Below, piece by piece: positions 24,985 through 36,862 of a stretch of DNA of 64,000 nucleotides. The DNA comes from Pinus tabuliformis (lineage: Eukaryota; Streptophyta; Pinopsida; Pinales; Pinaceae), in the NCBI GenBank assembly GCA_031772625.1, contig CM062805.1:515510102-515574101 (forward strand), in the 5' to 3' direction. The notes below the pieces were generated by a model that saw only the letters and a program-made list of their open reading frames with translations, was not told the DNA's origin and searched no databases. The position numbers and the translations under genes are program-made. Within the stretch, counting starts at the first letter, position 1, and the number at the start of each line of letters is the position of its first letter.

Positions 24985-25395
24985 CAGTAGTTTCGATTGT
25001 TAAAAATTTGCAAGGAAAATGGTTATGCGTTCGTTTCTGTACCTGTAGCTTGTTTTCTTGGTATTCCTCCAACTGTGGCTCTCTTGTTTCTCTTGTAGGC
25101 TTGCTCTGTTATGCTATTGACTTGTTTGGGTGCTCTCCTCGCTTCGGTGCTTATTGTTCACTGTCTGTCATCATTGTGCTTATAGAAAAGAAAATGAATT
25201 TAATTGTATTTCAAAGAAAAGATGTTAAAGCTGTAATATGAATGGATTCAGATGTGTTTGTTCTTCAGAATGCTTCTGTGCATTTTCTTCATTCAATTCT
25301 ATGATGGTCAAAAAGATTACAATAGTCGTTTCCTCTTTTCGTTTTGTAGAGAACACTGGACAGTTAGCAAACTGCCAATAGTTACATTAAATGGT
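23806..25395 (-). repeat. 5' LTR of the chromovirus
   Basis: Pairs with 17460-18975. The inner edge starts 'tgatgggaccaaccctttat'. A TC microsatellite followed by a TA microsatellite lies near 24939-24984, where the other LTR has only a short TA run. The outer edge abuts the LTR of the next element at about 25395. Confidence 0.85.
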
Positions 25396-25719
25396 TGTTA
25401 TGAAACCAGCTCAAGAAAAGATAAATCCACGCCTTAGAATTCAGCCTCTTCGAGGGGGCAACCTCCTTTACATTACATAAATGAACAATTCTTGGATGAT
25501 TCAAATGACAAAACCTCCTTTCTATATATAGGAGTCTAAGGAGCCACAATATAATCCAGCCGACCTAACAATAATAATATAAAGCCACAAAAATAACAAT
25601 AGAGGGATTCTACGGGGCACAGAAATAATAATATGGGGGTAATAGGGGCACAACAATATAAATAAGGGGTATAACTACAATAGTAATGGGGTAATCACTA
25701 GTATTATAGGGACCCAACA
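25396..25719 (-). repeat. 3' LTR of the second chromovirus
   Basis: On the plus strand it begins 'tgttatgaaaccagctcaag' and ends 'gacccaaca'. The adjoining minus-strand sequence 'GAAGGAGAGGGGCA' is a good polypurine tract. The partner LTR is not visible, so the limits rest on these end signals alone. Confidence 0.65.
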
Positions 25720-27586
25720 TGCCCCTCTCCTTCAAAAAAGTGTTGTCCTCAACGCTTGCGTAGTTCTGGATACTTCTGCATAAAATTCTCATCCTCCCAT
25801 GTGGAATCTTCAACGGATAAGTTCTTCCACTTGATAAGATACTCTGAAATTGATCAATTTCATAGCTGTTGAATTCTTGTTTCTGTGACTGCTTCCGGTT
25901 CCAATATAATTTTTCCTTCCTCGTCAAGTTCTGGCAATATTGTTTGAACTGGGAGCTTGTCACCTATAACCTTCTTTAAACATGAAACATGGAAAACTAG
26001 GTGCAATCGAAAAGCTGCAGGAAGCTCCAATTTGTATGCCATAGTACCAATTTTTTGCAACACCTTGTATGGACCATAATACTTTGGTGATAATTTATTA
26101 TCCTTCTTAGTTTGCTTTAGGGACATTTGCTTATATGGTTGTAGCCGAAGGAATACCCAATCACCTACATCAAAACTTCTTTCACTGCGATGTTGATCCG
26201 CCTGTTGTTTCATTCTATTTTGTGCCAACACGAGGTTATCCTTTAAGAGTTGGAGGACTTGTTGTTGATGTTCGATGTGATGTTCCACTGCCTGAACCTT
26301 AGAATTTTCTCTTAAATATGATGTGATGGATGGTGGTTGATACCCATTAAGTGCCATAAATGGGGTCATTTTTGTTGCTGTATGGAAGGAAGTGTTATAC
26401 CACCATTCAGCCAGAGGCAACCATTTGACCCATTATGTCTATTTATCAGATACAAAGCAACGAAGACATCCTTCCAAACATTTGTTTACTATCTCAGTTT
26501 GCCCATCAGATTGAGGATGATAAGATGAGCTATGAGCTAACTAAGTACCAAGACAAGAAAATAATTTTGTCCAAAAATTTCCAGTGAAAATAGGATCTCT
26601 GTCACTTACAATAATCTTTGGGTTTCCATGTAGCTTTTGAATTGTTTCCATAAATGCAGTAGAAACTGTACTGGCTTTAAATGGATGTGATAATGCACAA
26701 AAATGTGCATACTTGGTAAGTCTATCAACTACCACCATGATGACACTCTTTCCCTCAGACTTGGGTAAACCTGTGATAAAATCCATTGAAACCTCTTTCC
26801 AACGTTGGCTTGGAATGGATAAAGGTTGTAATAGACCCGGTGTCTTAATTGTTTCAACTTTATTTTGTTGGCAAACCAAACATTCTGCCACAAAATTTTG
26901 AATATCTGATTTAAGGCCATCCCAAAAAAATTCCTTCTTAACCCTGTGGTAAGTTTTTAAAAATCCTGAGTGCCCTCCTAAGGGAGAAATGTGCAATTCC
27001 ATAAGAATCTTTTGTTTTAGTTGGGAATTCTTACAGAGGTATAAGCGATCTTTGTACCATAACGAATCATTTTGCCAGCTAAATGTATCAGATGTACTGG
27101 AATCTTGTTGTAGCTTTCGAATAAGTGCCCACACCTATTCGTCATTCTTCCATTCCTCCCTTGCTTCGTTTATCCAATCTGGTTGGATAATAGAAATGGC
27201 GCACAACAATGCTTCCACATCCTCATCCTTTCTTGAGAGTGCATCTGCCACCACATTTTGCTTCCTTTTTTGTAGATGATTTCAAAGTCATAACCCAACA
27301 TCTTTGTGACCCACTTTTGTTGCTCTTCAGAGGATAATCTTTGTTCTAAAAAGTATTTAAGGCTATCATGATCCGTTTTTACCTTGAAGTGTCTTCCATT
27401 AGGTAGGGTCGCCATTTCTTAAGTGCATGAGTATTGCCAACATTTCCTTCTCATAAATAGCTTTGCTTAAAACTTTCCCTTGATTGGACGACTTTCAAAA
27501 GCAATGGGTCTTTCATCTTGCATTAGAACAGCACCAATTCTCCATTTCCTGCAGCAACACATTCCACAATAAAGGTTTTTTGTGAA
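25396..27586 (-). mobile_element. Second Ty3/Gypsy chromovirus, 3' part, cut by assembly gap (fossil)
   Basis: On the minus strand the order is RNase H remnant (about 27415-27170, '[18 protein letters not shown]'), integrase zinc-binding and core region (27134-26541, 'GGHSGFLKTYHRVKKEFFW', 'SMDFITGLPKSEG', 'IIVSDRDPIFTGNFW') and integrase C-terminus (26420-25860, 'FDVGDWVFLRLQPYKQMSLK'). The start of a chromodomain follows ('ILEPEAVTETRIQQL'), with 'EYLIKWKNLSVEDSTW'-like sequence near 25810. A 3' LTR of about 324 bp lies at 25396-25719, with TG...CA ends and a purine-rich tract inside it. The 5' part and 5' LTR fall into the gap or are absent. It has a few breaks and is a different lineage from the first chromovirus. 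Confidence 0.85.
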
Positions 27587-27686
27587 NNNNNNNNNNNNNN
27601 NNNNNNNNNNNNNNNNNNNNNNNNNNNNNNNNNNNNNNNNNNNNNNNNNNNNNNNNNNNNNNNNNNNNNNNNNNNNNNNNNNNNNN
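27587..27686. other. Assembly gap (100 N)
   Basis: Exactly 100 undetermined bases, the conventional size for a gap of unknown length. It separates the 5'-lacking second chromovirus from the Copia 5' LTR, so the real distance and content are unknown. The matching position in the other Copia LTR lies just after a 47-bp tandem repeat. Confidence 0.95.
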
Positions 27687-28746
27687 GAAGGCCCTAATCC
27701 ACAGTCAATGAAGGCTTAAAGCCGCAGTCAATAGAGGCCTAAAGACGCGCTAAGAAGAGACAGCAAAAGAAGACCTAGCCACAGATCTAAGGATCCCTAA
27801 TACGCAATGAAGGAGGAGCCATGGCCGCAGCAAAGGGAGGCCTAACGCAGCTAGATGAACCCTGTTGACAGCGTGAAAGAATTTAGGTTGTTGTAGGTGA
27901 CAACGCAATAATAAAGGAAGCCACAGTCATAAGGTAAAGGAATGTGTTGAACAGATCTGCCCTATAAGCTCATAACAGATCAGCATATGTATACAGTTGT
28001 GTGCTCGAAAGTGCTGACAGCAAAGTCAAGTTCTTGTAGGATAAAATGTTGCTGCGTTGATGGTGTTTGGACGCTGGTTGGTGAAGGATTGTAGGCCTAA
28101 CTTGCTGCTAGGTTAGGCCACAGGCCATAGCAAGCAACAAAGGTTGTTCTAAGGGTTGCAAAACCAGACTTGGACAGCGTGGCAATGGTGGAGTCTCTCC
28201 TTGGCACACCACAGCCTTAGAAGGCTTGCTTTATTGACTGTGTGGAGAATGAGGACTGAATGTTGATGTCCTATCTCATGAAGCAGTGACAACTAGTGCA
28301 ACAAGAAGACATCAGAGATCTGGGAGATTTTTGGGTCAAGGTTTGACCATGTTTGGCTCAATTTAATGAACACCCTGTTGGTGCCAGATGAATGATCTTC
28401 AGAGGAAAATTTTGTCCTGTTTGACCATCATTGATTTCTCTGGTCAAGACTTTACTGTTGCTGTCATAAAATATCAGTTTTGTATATTTGTACTAGCTCT
28501 CTCTCAGCTGAACTATTGAAGAATATAAGAAGAATTGATCAAGGGTTTCCCCACATTGGGGTTTGTCCCTAGTTGGTGCCACTTCTTGTGTCCTCTTGTC
28601 TTGGCTTGTCTTCTCATGTCTATGTTTATGTTCTATCTGCATTTTACTATCATGCTATTGTGATTGCTAAATTGGACATTGATATTGGGCTAACAAGAAA
28701 ATTGAAGTAAATTTCCCTTAAGCATAGAACATACCAAAAATTAACA
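27687..28746 (+). repeat. 5' LTR of the Copia element (incomplete at the gap)
   Basis: Matches 32693-33774 of the 3' LTR throughout. About 515 bp of its 5' end, as judged from the other LTR, lie in the gap. It ends 'ccaaaaattaaca' directly before the primer binding site. Confidence 0.9.
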
Positions 28747-28760
28747 TGGTATCAAAGTTG
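28747..28760 (+). other. Primer binding site, initiator-Met tRNA type
   Basis: 'tggtatcaaagttg' lies immediately after the 5' LTR and resembles the complement of the initiator methionine tRNA 3' end ('tggtatcagagc') with a change. Confidence 0.75.
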
Positions 28761-28828
28761 AGGTGAAGACAAAGCCCAAGCAAGAGTGAAAGAGCAATCA
28801 CTGAAGAGAGTTGGAAAGGACAAAAGGC

Positions 28829-30136
28829 TCAATGGGTTCCTCATCCCTCTTCCCAGCTGAAGGCAAGCTCCGTGAAAAGTTTGACTATCATGAATGGAAG
28901 ATGTCTCTTGATCTAACATTAGAAGAACAAGAAGTGTTGGATTATGTGAAGGGTAAAATCCTTGAGCCTCTATCAAATGCATCAGCTATTACAAGGAACA
29001 AGTACAACAAGGCTGAAGTCAAAGCGAAGAAGATTATCAGAGATTCCATTGACAAGCGTCTGGTGGCTTACATCTCCGATCTAAATACCTCCAAGGAGAT
29101 CTACGACAGATTGGTAAGCATGTTCAAGGTTAGTGATGCAAATCAAATTTTGTTCCTCAAAAATAAGCTGAAGGATATTAAGAAGGGCAAGGACGAGGAT
29201 ATTCAATCCTACTTCTTAAGGATCACTGAGATCAAGAATGATCTTCTATCAATTGGAGAAGTCATTCCTGACAAGGAACTTACTATCACTACCCTTGGAG
29301 GGCTCCCACCCGAGTGGTATATATTTAGAACCACTATTCTCAATAATGATCGAATTTCGGGATTTGAAGAATTGATGTCAAGATGCATTCAAGAAGAAAC
29401 AAGAATGGTGGAGCAAGAAATGCCTTCTAATAGAGGCAACCCCACTGCTTTCTCCGCTCATGCCAAAAGGAGAAATAATGCAGGGTCTAAAGGTCACTTC
29501 AATGGAAAGCCCGGATCTAAGGGTGGAAGGAAGGGCAGGTGCTTTGTTTGCAATAAGTTTGGCCACTATGCGAGGGAGTGTCCAAATAGAAGGGACACAT
29601 CACATGATGATGATCACAATCATTCCAGGGGCAACTTCAACAACAATGATCGAAGGAATGACAGGTACAATGGCAAAGGAAAAAGGAATGCAGGACATCA
29701 AGGAAATGGTCGACCCTCCAAGAAAGCAAGGAACTCCAGGTATGAAGAATCAAATGTTGTTAACAATAAGCAAAAGGAGTATTATCTTATATCGGCCCTC
29801 TCCACCACCTCTCCTCCGGACACTTTGGGAAATTGGCTTATTGATAGTGGTGCTTCAAGGCATTTCACCGGATACAAGGAAGCTCTCTCTAATTTGATAG
29901 AGAAGGAAACAAAGTTGGAGATTATTCTTGGAGACGATGCCACCTATCCCATAAAGGGTGTAGGGAATGTTACCCTTCAATTGAATCAGGGTAACATGAT
30001 TCATTTACAAGAAGTTATATATGTACAAGAAGAACCTGGTTACAAGGTGGCATTCATCGATGGAAAGATATGTGTTTGGAAAAGGAATTTTAAAGATGCT
30101 TTTACTCTTGGGTTCAGGGTTGGCACTTTGTATTAA
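28829..30136 (+). pseudogene. Copia gag and protease (fossil)
   Basis: A long open stretch. The N-terminal part has 'LREKFDYHEWKMSLDLTLEE' and 'IYDRLVSMFKVSDANQ', typical of the Copia gag domain. A zinc knuckle 'CFVCNKFGHYARECPNRRD' (C-x2-C-x4-H-x4-C) sits near 29540-29595, followed by a basic Gly/Asn/Arg-rich linker. The protease start 'GNWLIDSGASRHFTGYKEAL' (D-S-G active site) is near 29830-29885. The first ATG of the frame is at about 28832. Confidence 0.85.
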
Positions 30137-30238
30137 GTTGCAGGAAGTCCATAGGGGGCCATGTCTTGCGACACATCTCTACAATCTTAACTATGGCATC
30201 GAAGGTTTGCCCATCTTCATTATAAGGCTCTTTTCTAT

Positions 30239-31310
30239 GTGAGACAGATGGTGACAAGTATGCCCGAGTTCAAAGAAGAGCATGAAGGCATATGTCCGGG
30301 ATGTACCAAGGGAAAGCTTACAAGGGGACCATTCCCCTCAAGTAATAGCAAGACCACAGATGTGGAACAACCCGAGGGGTTTGAGGTTCATGACCAGGAA
30401 TCTCATATATACAGGTTGAAGAAAGCTCTCTATGGGTTGAAGCAAGCACCCCAGACTTGGTATGAGAGGATCGATAGTTATCTGATGAAGTTGGGATTCA
30501 CTAGGAGTGAAGTTGATCCGAACCTTTACTTTAAGGTTGAAGATGATAGACCTCTCATACTGGTGCTTTGTATGGATGACCTCTTTCTGACAAGTGCAGA
30601 CCCTCTCACTCACAAATGTAAGAGGGAGTTGGATTCCAAATTTGAGATGAAGGACCTAGGACTGATGCACTACTTCCTAGGGTTGGAGGTCTGGCAAAAG
30701 CCAAGAGAAATTTTCCTATCTCAAGGAAAATATGTTGTGAAGATATTGGAAAGATTTGAGATGGTGGACTACAAGCCTGTGACTACCCAATGGAGTTTAA
30801 ATTTAAGAAGTTTTGCGGTAGTGCTACCGAACCTGAATTGGGAAATGCTTCTAAGTATCGTCAACTCATAGGAGCACTGATGTTCTTGGTGAACTCCCGT
30901 CTGGATATATGTTTTGCAGTGAACACATTGAGCCAATATATGGTTGAGCCTCATCATTCACATTGGATTGGTGCCAAGAAACTTCTAAGATATCTTCGGG
31001 GCACAATCACTCATGGACTAAGATACACTGCCGAAGATGTGAGGCTACATGGTTATTCTGATGCTGATTGGGCAGGTAGTATGGTGGATCGCAAGAGCAC
31101 TTCTGGGTGTTGTTTCTCTTTAGGTACTGCTTCGATATCCTAGATGAGCAGGAAGCAGAAGTTGGTTGCTTTGAGCACTGTTGAGGCCGAATACATAGCT
31201 ACGAGTATGGCCTCTTGTGACGTTGTCTCGTTGAGGAAGCTCTTCAATGAGCTGTTCAGACATGTGCTGGATACCACCGTGATCCTCTGCGATAACCAAA
31301 GATGAATCTA
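30239..31310 (+). pseudogene. Copia reverse transcriptase and RNase H (fossil)
   Basis: A pre-integrase piece, 'EHEGICPGCTKGKL', precedes RT sequence containing 'YRLKKALYGLKQAPQTWYER', 'GFTRSEVDPNLYF', the catalytic-type 'VLCMDDLFLTS' and 'MKDLGLMHYFLGLEVWQ'. RNase H follows with 'LLRYLRGTITHGLRYT', 'GYSDADWAGSMVDRKSTSG' and, near 31145-31300, 'LSTVEAEYIA' and 'LCDNQ'. These are standard Copia landmarks. Broken. Confidence 0.85.
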
Positions 31311-31589
31311 ATTATCAGAGAATCCCGTGTTTCATGATCGCTTCAAGCATATAGACATCAGGTACCACTTTATCCAGGATATGGTACAACAAGGAGCAAT
31401 AAGGCTCCATCACATTGGGATTGATGAGTAGGTCGTCGATATTCTAACGAAGCCCCTGGGAAAGGTCAAATTCTTGACTTTTCAAGAACGACTAGGAGTC
31501 GTGGAGAGACACTCTTATGAGGGTCCTGTATGATATGGATATTGAGCTCTGGGAGCTCCAGAGGGCATGGGGTACTTCTTGGAGCGATG

Positions 31590-31810
31590 AGCAACCATAG
31601 GGTGAGTGGTTCAGCCTTCCCCTAGTGGTTTGCTATGTAGGCAAGATGAGTGGTTCATCCTTCTCTTGCTAAGACACAAGCATAGGGTGAGTGGTCCAGC
31701 CTTCCCCTAGTGAATTGTTGTGTACAAGGTGAGTGGTTCAGCCTTCCCCTGGGATACCCCATGACGACATGTAGGCAGGATGAGTGGTTCATCCTTCTCC
31801 TGCTGAAACA
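31590..31810 (+). repeat. Interspersed short repeats in the Copia 3' region
   Basis: Two related phrases alternate about five times: 'gtgagtggttcagccttccc' and 'atgagtggttcatccttctc'. Each is followed by 'tagtg' or 'tgct' variants. The block lies between the RNase H remnant and the 3' LTR. Confidence 0.8.
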
Positions 31811-32177
31811 TCCTACCCATGCAGTCTAGGACTCATGGGAAGTACCTCTCATCTGGCCAATGAGTAGGGAAATGAGGATAGGGACCATAGTACTACCGAT
31901 GGACGCATCGTGTACAACCATACTCCCTATGCTAGGATGACCTATATTGATCTAGGATCAATTGGAACTAACTTCAGGCCAGTAAGAGTGGTATGAGACA
32001 CTCTCTATATATGGGACTGACTTCGGGTCAGTGGAGAATGGTATGATACATTCTCGATCACTTCTTCTTCTTCATAGTTCAGCAAAGCAGAGTAGTGCAG
32101 AGCAATGCATTGCTGGCAGAGATAGTACCGAATGACAGATGGATTAGCAAATGGAGTTCTCCCTAGTTGAGAGGGAA

Positions 32178-33774
32178 TGTTAAAATTGGCAACTAGGGCC
32201 AAACTCCATATGGGTCACCTTATTTATGGCAATTGATATTTTTCTTGGATTCCTCTCTCCGAGAGGTGTAGGATTGATCTAAAGATCATCCGATTCCGAC
32301 ATGTATTTATGGAAATATGAATTTATTTATATTATTGACAATTTGTCAAGGTCGGCCAACAAGCAAATTATCCCTAGCTTAACCTCAACGTTGCATTTAA
32401 ATAGAGGAGACCTCAAGTCATTTGAGGAGCACATCTCTCATGATTTCTCTCTCCACTCGTTTGGGTTTGTCTTCTCTCAAGGAAGACGTAGTGGAAAGGG
32501 TCATCTAAGAGAGCCCTAGACACAATTATCAAAGGTGCCCTATCCGCAGTTGAAGGAGAGCCCTAGCTGCAGCCTTCAGAAGAGATCTAGCCGCAGTTGA
32601 AGGAGAGCCCTAGCTGCAATCTTCAAAAGAGATCTAGCCACAGTTGAAGGTAGGTCTGGCTGCAGTGACAGGAGCCCTAAAACGCAGTCAATGAAGGCCC
32701 TAATCCGCAATCAATGAAAGCCTAAAGTTGCAGTCAATAGAGGCCTAAAGACGCAGCTAAGGAGAGATAGCAAAAGAAGACCTAGCCACAGATCTAAGGA
32801 GCCCTAATACACATCTAGAGGAGGAGCCCTAACGCAGCTAGATGAAGCTTGTTGACAGCGTGAAAGAATTTGGGTTGTTGTAGGTGACAGTGCAGTAATA
32901 GAAGTTGTTCTAAGCATGTTTTAAGGACTGTTTGCAAGGCTGGGAAGCCACAGTCACAAGGTAAAGGAATGTGTTGAACAGATCTGCCCTATAAGCTCAG
33001 AACATATCAGCGTATGTATATTGTTGAGTGCTCGAAAGTGCTGACAGCAAAGTCAAGTTCTTGTAGGATAAAATATTGTTGCGTCGATGATGTTTGGACA
33101 CTAGTTGATGAAGGATCGTAGGCCTAACTTGTTGTTGGGCTAGGCCGCAGGCCATAGCCAGCAGCAAAGGTTGTTCTAAGGGTTGCCAAACCAGACTTGG
33201 ACAGCGTGGTAGTGGTGGAGTCTCTCCTTGGTACACCACAGCCTTAGAAGGCCTGCTTTATTGACTGTGTGGAGAATGAGGACTGAAGGTTGATGTCCTA
33301 TCTCATGAAGCAGTGACAGCTAGTGCAGCAAGAAGACATCAGAGTTCTGGGAGATGTATTGGGTCAAGGTTTGACCATGTTTGGCTCAGTTTAATGAACA
33401 TCTTGTTGGTGCCATATGAATGATCTTCAAAGGAAGATTTTGTCCTGTTTGACCAGCATTGACTTCTCTGGTCAAGACTTTACTGTTGTTGTCATAAAAT
33501 ATCAGTTTTGTATATTTGTACTATCTCTCTCTCTGTTGAACTATTGAAGAATATAAGAAGAATTGATCAAGGGTTTCCCCACATTGGGGTTTGTCCCTCG
33601 CTGGTGCCACTTCTTGTGTCTTCTTGTCTTGGCTTGTCTTCTACTATTTATGTTTATGTTCTATCTGCATTTTACTATCATGCTAATGTGATTGCTAAAC
33701 TGGACATTGATATTGGGCTAACAAGAAAATTGAAGTAAAATGCCCTTAAGCATAGAACATACCAAAAATTAACA
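32178..33774 (+). repeat. 3' LTR of the Copia element
   Basis: A full LTR of about 1.6 kb, preceded by the purine tract 'tgagagggaa' at 32168-32177. It contains a 47-bp tandem repeat ('gcagttgaaggagagcccta' type) in about three copies at 32545-32685. Confidence 0.9.
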
Positions 33775-33845
33775 GACACGCTCAACCCTCTACATTATAG
33801 CGACAGCAAGATCCAAGCAGACCCCACCTATGTCGTGTTGATTTC

Positions 33846-34980
33846 TGGTAGCATCAGATGTGATCTAAGCCTCAAAATTTGCAAGGAGGCTAGGACACAT
33901 GTATTCCACAATACCCAAAAATCGTTTTGGAAAATTCCCCACAGAGACAGTTTTATTAAAATAATTAATTATTTTTAATGGGTGCCTCAGTGTAAACTTA
34001 GGAAATTAAAATAATTGAAGGGTATTAATCAAACTGAGGGTGCAACTTCTAGAAGAAGACAGAGATCGAGTCCAAATGATCTGAGCCATTGATTAGAATC
34101 TAATATGGGTCGTTGAATACTCAACTGGAAAACTATAAGAAGGACTTCGATAGGCATTTGGAAAACACAACGGAGAGAGATCAAGAGATCGAATTTCTCA
34201 AAGAGGTCAGCGTGGTAGTTGCTAGAGAGAAGATCGAAGTGATTTCTTGCAGTGAGGGGCAGGGATAGTTCCGGTTGGAGAGTTTCATGATCCAGGAATA
34301 CATCGCAGAGGAAGCAAATAAAGATCCAAAAGAGACAGCGCAGAGACCACGCTGGGCAGCGTCAGCTCATGCAGAGGCAACGCAGAGCTTCAGAGAGAGT
34401 CTGAATTCAATTGGGAAGTCGAGTTCCTAAGCCAAAAGCCAGGGTGTGAGACCAAAGAGACAAAGGAACGAAGCTCCAGACAGTAGGAGATAAGGGAAGA
34501 GGTGACAAATCCCCGGAGAGGTTGACGCAATACTGCATGGGCTGACGCAGTAGCTGCGCAGAGCCAGCATGGGGCCAGCCATCCAGGGCCTAGATCAATG
34601 TCGGATCGCCAGTGATAGTGTGAGGTATTTCTCACTAATCTTCTGCCAGTCAAATTCTCTGTATTGGATAGCCAGTAAGGCATCCAAAGATTGTATTCAA
34701 AAAACTATTGCTTAATAATACAAACCCTCAGCTGTTGCACCAGTTTTCCCGCATTAGGTTTTTCCGGGGACATTTGTCCAAAAATAATAGTGTCATGTGT
34801 TGTGTATTTCTTTCTTTCTCAGTGTCTTGTTTCCACGTTTAATTTAATTGGTGAAGGCTATAGTGTATTAGTTTTCGTATTTGCTATAGGATGCAGTAAA
34901 TAATTTGTTCAGTAATTTAACAAATAGAAGATACTTAATCAGTTGTTGCAGTAGAAATTTGGGTCTTCCAAATTTTCACA
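33846..34980 (+). repeat. 5' LTR of the gag-only element
   Basis: Begins near 'tggtagcatcagatgtgatc' and ends 'cttccaaattttcaca'. It is parallel to 36863-38028. It has a single copy of the 31-bp module that is tandemly repeated in the other LTR. The left edge is uncertain by a few bases. Confidence 0.85.
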
Positions 34981-34999
34981 TGGTATCAGAGTGCAGGTG
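34981..34999 (+). other. Primer binding site, initiator-Met tRNA type
   Basis: 'tggtatcagagtgcaggtg' lies immediately after the left LTR; the first 11 bases match the complement of the initiator methionine tRNA end. Confidence 0.85.
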
Positions 35000-35447
35000 A
35001 AGCAAGAGAGCAGAGTCAGAAGAGCCTAGTGCGGAAGAGAAGGAGAGAGGTTGAAGTGTTGCATGGGCAGCAAATCGAATCCCCAGAGGGATTGCGCAGT
35101 CCAGGCCAGGAGGGCAAAATTTTCGTGGAAAATCTCTCTTTGAGTGAGTCGACAGAGAGAAAGATTTCTAGATCGAAGTTTGCCAGTGTCAGAGGGAGCA
35201 GCGCAGAGCAATTTTCTAGTGAGACACAGTTTTTTGCAACAATTGCTGGAGCCGAAAAACATCAGAAGAAAGGAGACATTGTTGAGGGAATTTCTTCCTC
35301 AGAGAATTCCTAGCCAAGGAATTCGATTTCTCTATTGTTGAGCAGCAGCAGAGAGGAGCAGATCTACTAACTGTAGCAAGGAGTGCGTAGGCTAGCCTAG
35401 TGCTACGTAGAGGAGAGAGGAGGCAGTTCGACATTTTGTTGGCAGAG

Positions 35448-36249
35448 ATGGCAACTAGTGGGTTGAAAGATCAGGATTGCTTGGATGGTGCGTCCAACTA
35501 TGTGATCTGGAAGGCTAGGATGTCCTGCCCTTTGGATGAGCATGATCTCAAAGCCTATGTCGATAGTGTGGTAGTTGTACCCGCGGATCCAGATTCGCTC
35601 AAGAAGTACAAAGGTGAGATGGCAAAGGCCAAGCGATTGATCCTTGACGGAGTGAGAGATCACGTAGTGTGTCACATCGTTGGCAAGGATACTACCCGAC
35701 AGATGTGGGAAGCATTGGCTACACTATACGAAGGATTTTCCGAATAGCAGAAGATGAGATCCACACAAGATGCAAAAGGGGGAACGCATTGATCCATTCC
35801 TAACGAAGCTTCAAGAAATTCGAGAATCGTTGGCAGCTGTGGGGTCAACACCTCAGGCTACAGAGATGGTTAGGCTAGCCCTAAATTCAGTCTCAGAAGA
35901 ATGGCAAGTGTTTGTCCAGAGTATCCTGGGCAGAGAGAGATTGTCGGATTAGGAAGGAATGTTGGCCGCTCTTCAGCAGTAAGAGATGAAGAGAGACTTA
36001 GTCAAGTGCAAACTTGATAGCAACAGCAGCAGTGGGACGATGCCCAAGGAGGAGCCAGAAAATGCAGCCCTTGCATCCAAGGGGCAGCGGAGGCGAAAGA
36101 AGGACGTCTCGAAGATCAAGTGCTTCCGGTGTGGTGAATTTGGTCACTACGTTACACAGTGTCCTCTTAAGAAGAAGGGCAAAGACAAGAAGCATGATCC
36201 AAAGGTTGCATCCGAAAAGATCGAGGAGGAGTCTGCCATGATTGCCTAG
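35448..36249 (+). pseudogene. Copia-type gag of the short LTR element (fossil)
   Basis: Starts near the ATG at 35448 ('MATSGLKDQDCLDGASNYVI'). The gag core contains 'DGASNYVIWKARM', 'KRLILDGVRDHVVCHI' and 'MWEALATLYEGFSE'. Near 35770-35950 comes 'IDPFLTKLQEIRESLAAVG'. A zinc knuckle 'IKCFRCGEFGHYVTQCPLKK' (C-x2-C-x4-H-x4-C) lies near 36115-36175, followed by a Lys/Glu-rich tail. Broken. Confidence 0.8.
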
Positions 36250-36862
36250 ATACCTCCAGGGGAGAGGTGGGGTGATCTAGTACTGTAGTTCGAAAGAACT
36301 ACAGATGAGCAAGATCCTTGAGGAGTCCACCTCTTAGATCAATAGCTTGCTAAGGGAGCCCATATCAGAAGTAACATGATGGATCAGGATCAGTTGATGC
36401 ATAGGAGTGTCAAAGTGACAGTTGCAGTGGCTAGGAGCGCCAGAGACTGAGCAGCGCGGAGCAGAGCTGGCAACAGTGTAGAGTCAGCAACAACGCAAAG
36501 GCTTCAGAGGGTCAGCGTAGAGAACACCAACAACAGATGCATCATGCTGAACACCTGTTCAATAATTTTGGATGCTTTTCCATTGTTGATGTAGTAGCAG
36601 TAGCAATTGGAGAAGGTTGCAGTGCAGATGCAGTGTTGGTAGTGGCAAGTGCCAGCAGCAGCACAGATGCAGAACTTATGAGGGTTGCAGTACAGATGCA
36701 GTGTTGGCAGTGGCAGGGTCAGCAACAATATAGATGCAGCATTTGCGCAGTAGTTGATGGGTAGCGATGTCAGAGATCAGCAGCGCCGAGGGAGATGTTA
36801 TAGAGTCTGGGTGATGCTTCAGCAAGTTGCATTACTAGAGCACATTCCTCGCTAAGAGGGAG

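Larger units (their letters stand above)
17460..25395 (-). mobile_element. Ty3/Gypsy chromovirus with two LTRs (fossil)
   Basis: A complete-length LTR retrotransposon on the minus strand. LTRs of about 1.5-1.6 kb lie at 17460 to about 18975 (3' LTR) and 23806 to about 25395 (5' LTR). The primer binding site at 23787-23801 (minus-strand 'TGGTATCAGAGC') matches the initiator methionine tRNA. Parts in order are gag, aspartic protease, reverse transcriptase, RNase H, integrase and a C-terminal chromodomain, the chromovirus order. It is broken, with roughly ten or more breaks across the coding region. By eye the LTRs differ at about 6% of sites, which at slow gymnosperm rates suggests an age of tens of millions of years. 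No clear target-site duplication was seen. Confidence 0.9.
27687..33774 (+). mobile_element. Ty1/Copia retrotransposon with two LTRs (fossil)
   Basis: A plus-strand Copia element. The 5' LTR (27687-28746) is entered from the assembly gap; the full 3' LTR is at 32178-33774. The LTR ends are 'tgttaaaattgg' and 'ccaaaaattaaca', an inverted pair. The primer binding site follows at 28747. Parts seen are gag with a zinc knuckle, aspartic protease, a short pre-integrase remnant, reverse transcriptase and RNase H, which is the Copia order. It is broken, with several breaks. By eye the LTRs differ at roughly 6-9% of sites, suggesting an insertion some tens of millions of years old at slow gymnosperm rates. 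Confidence 0.9.
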
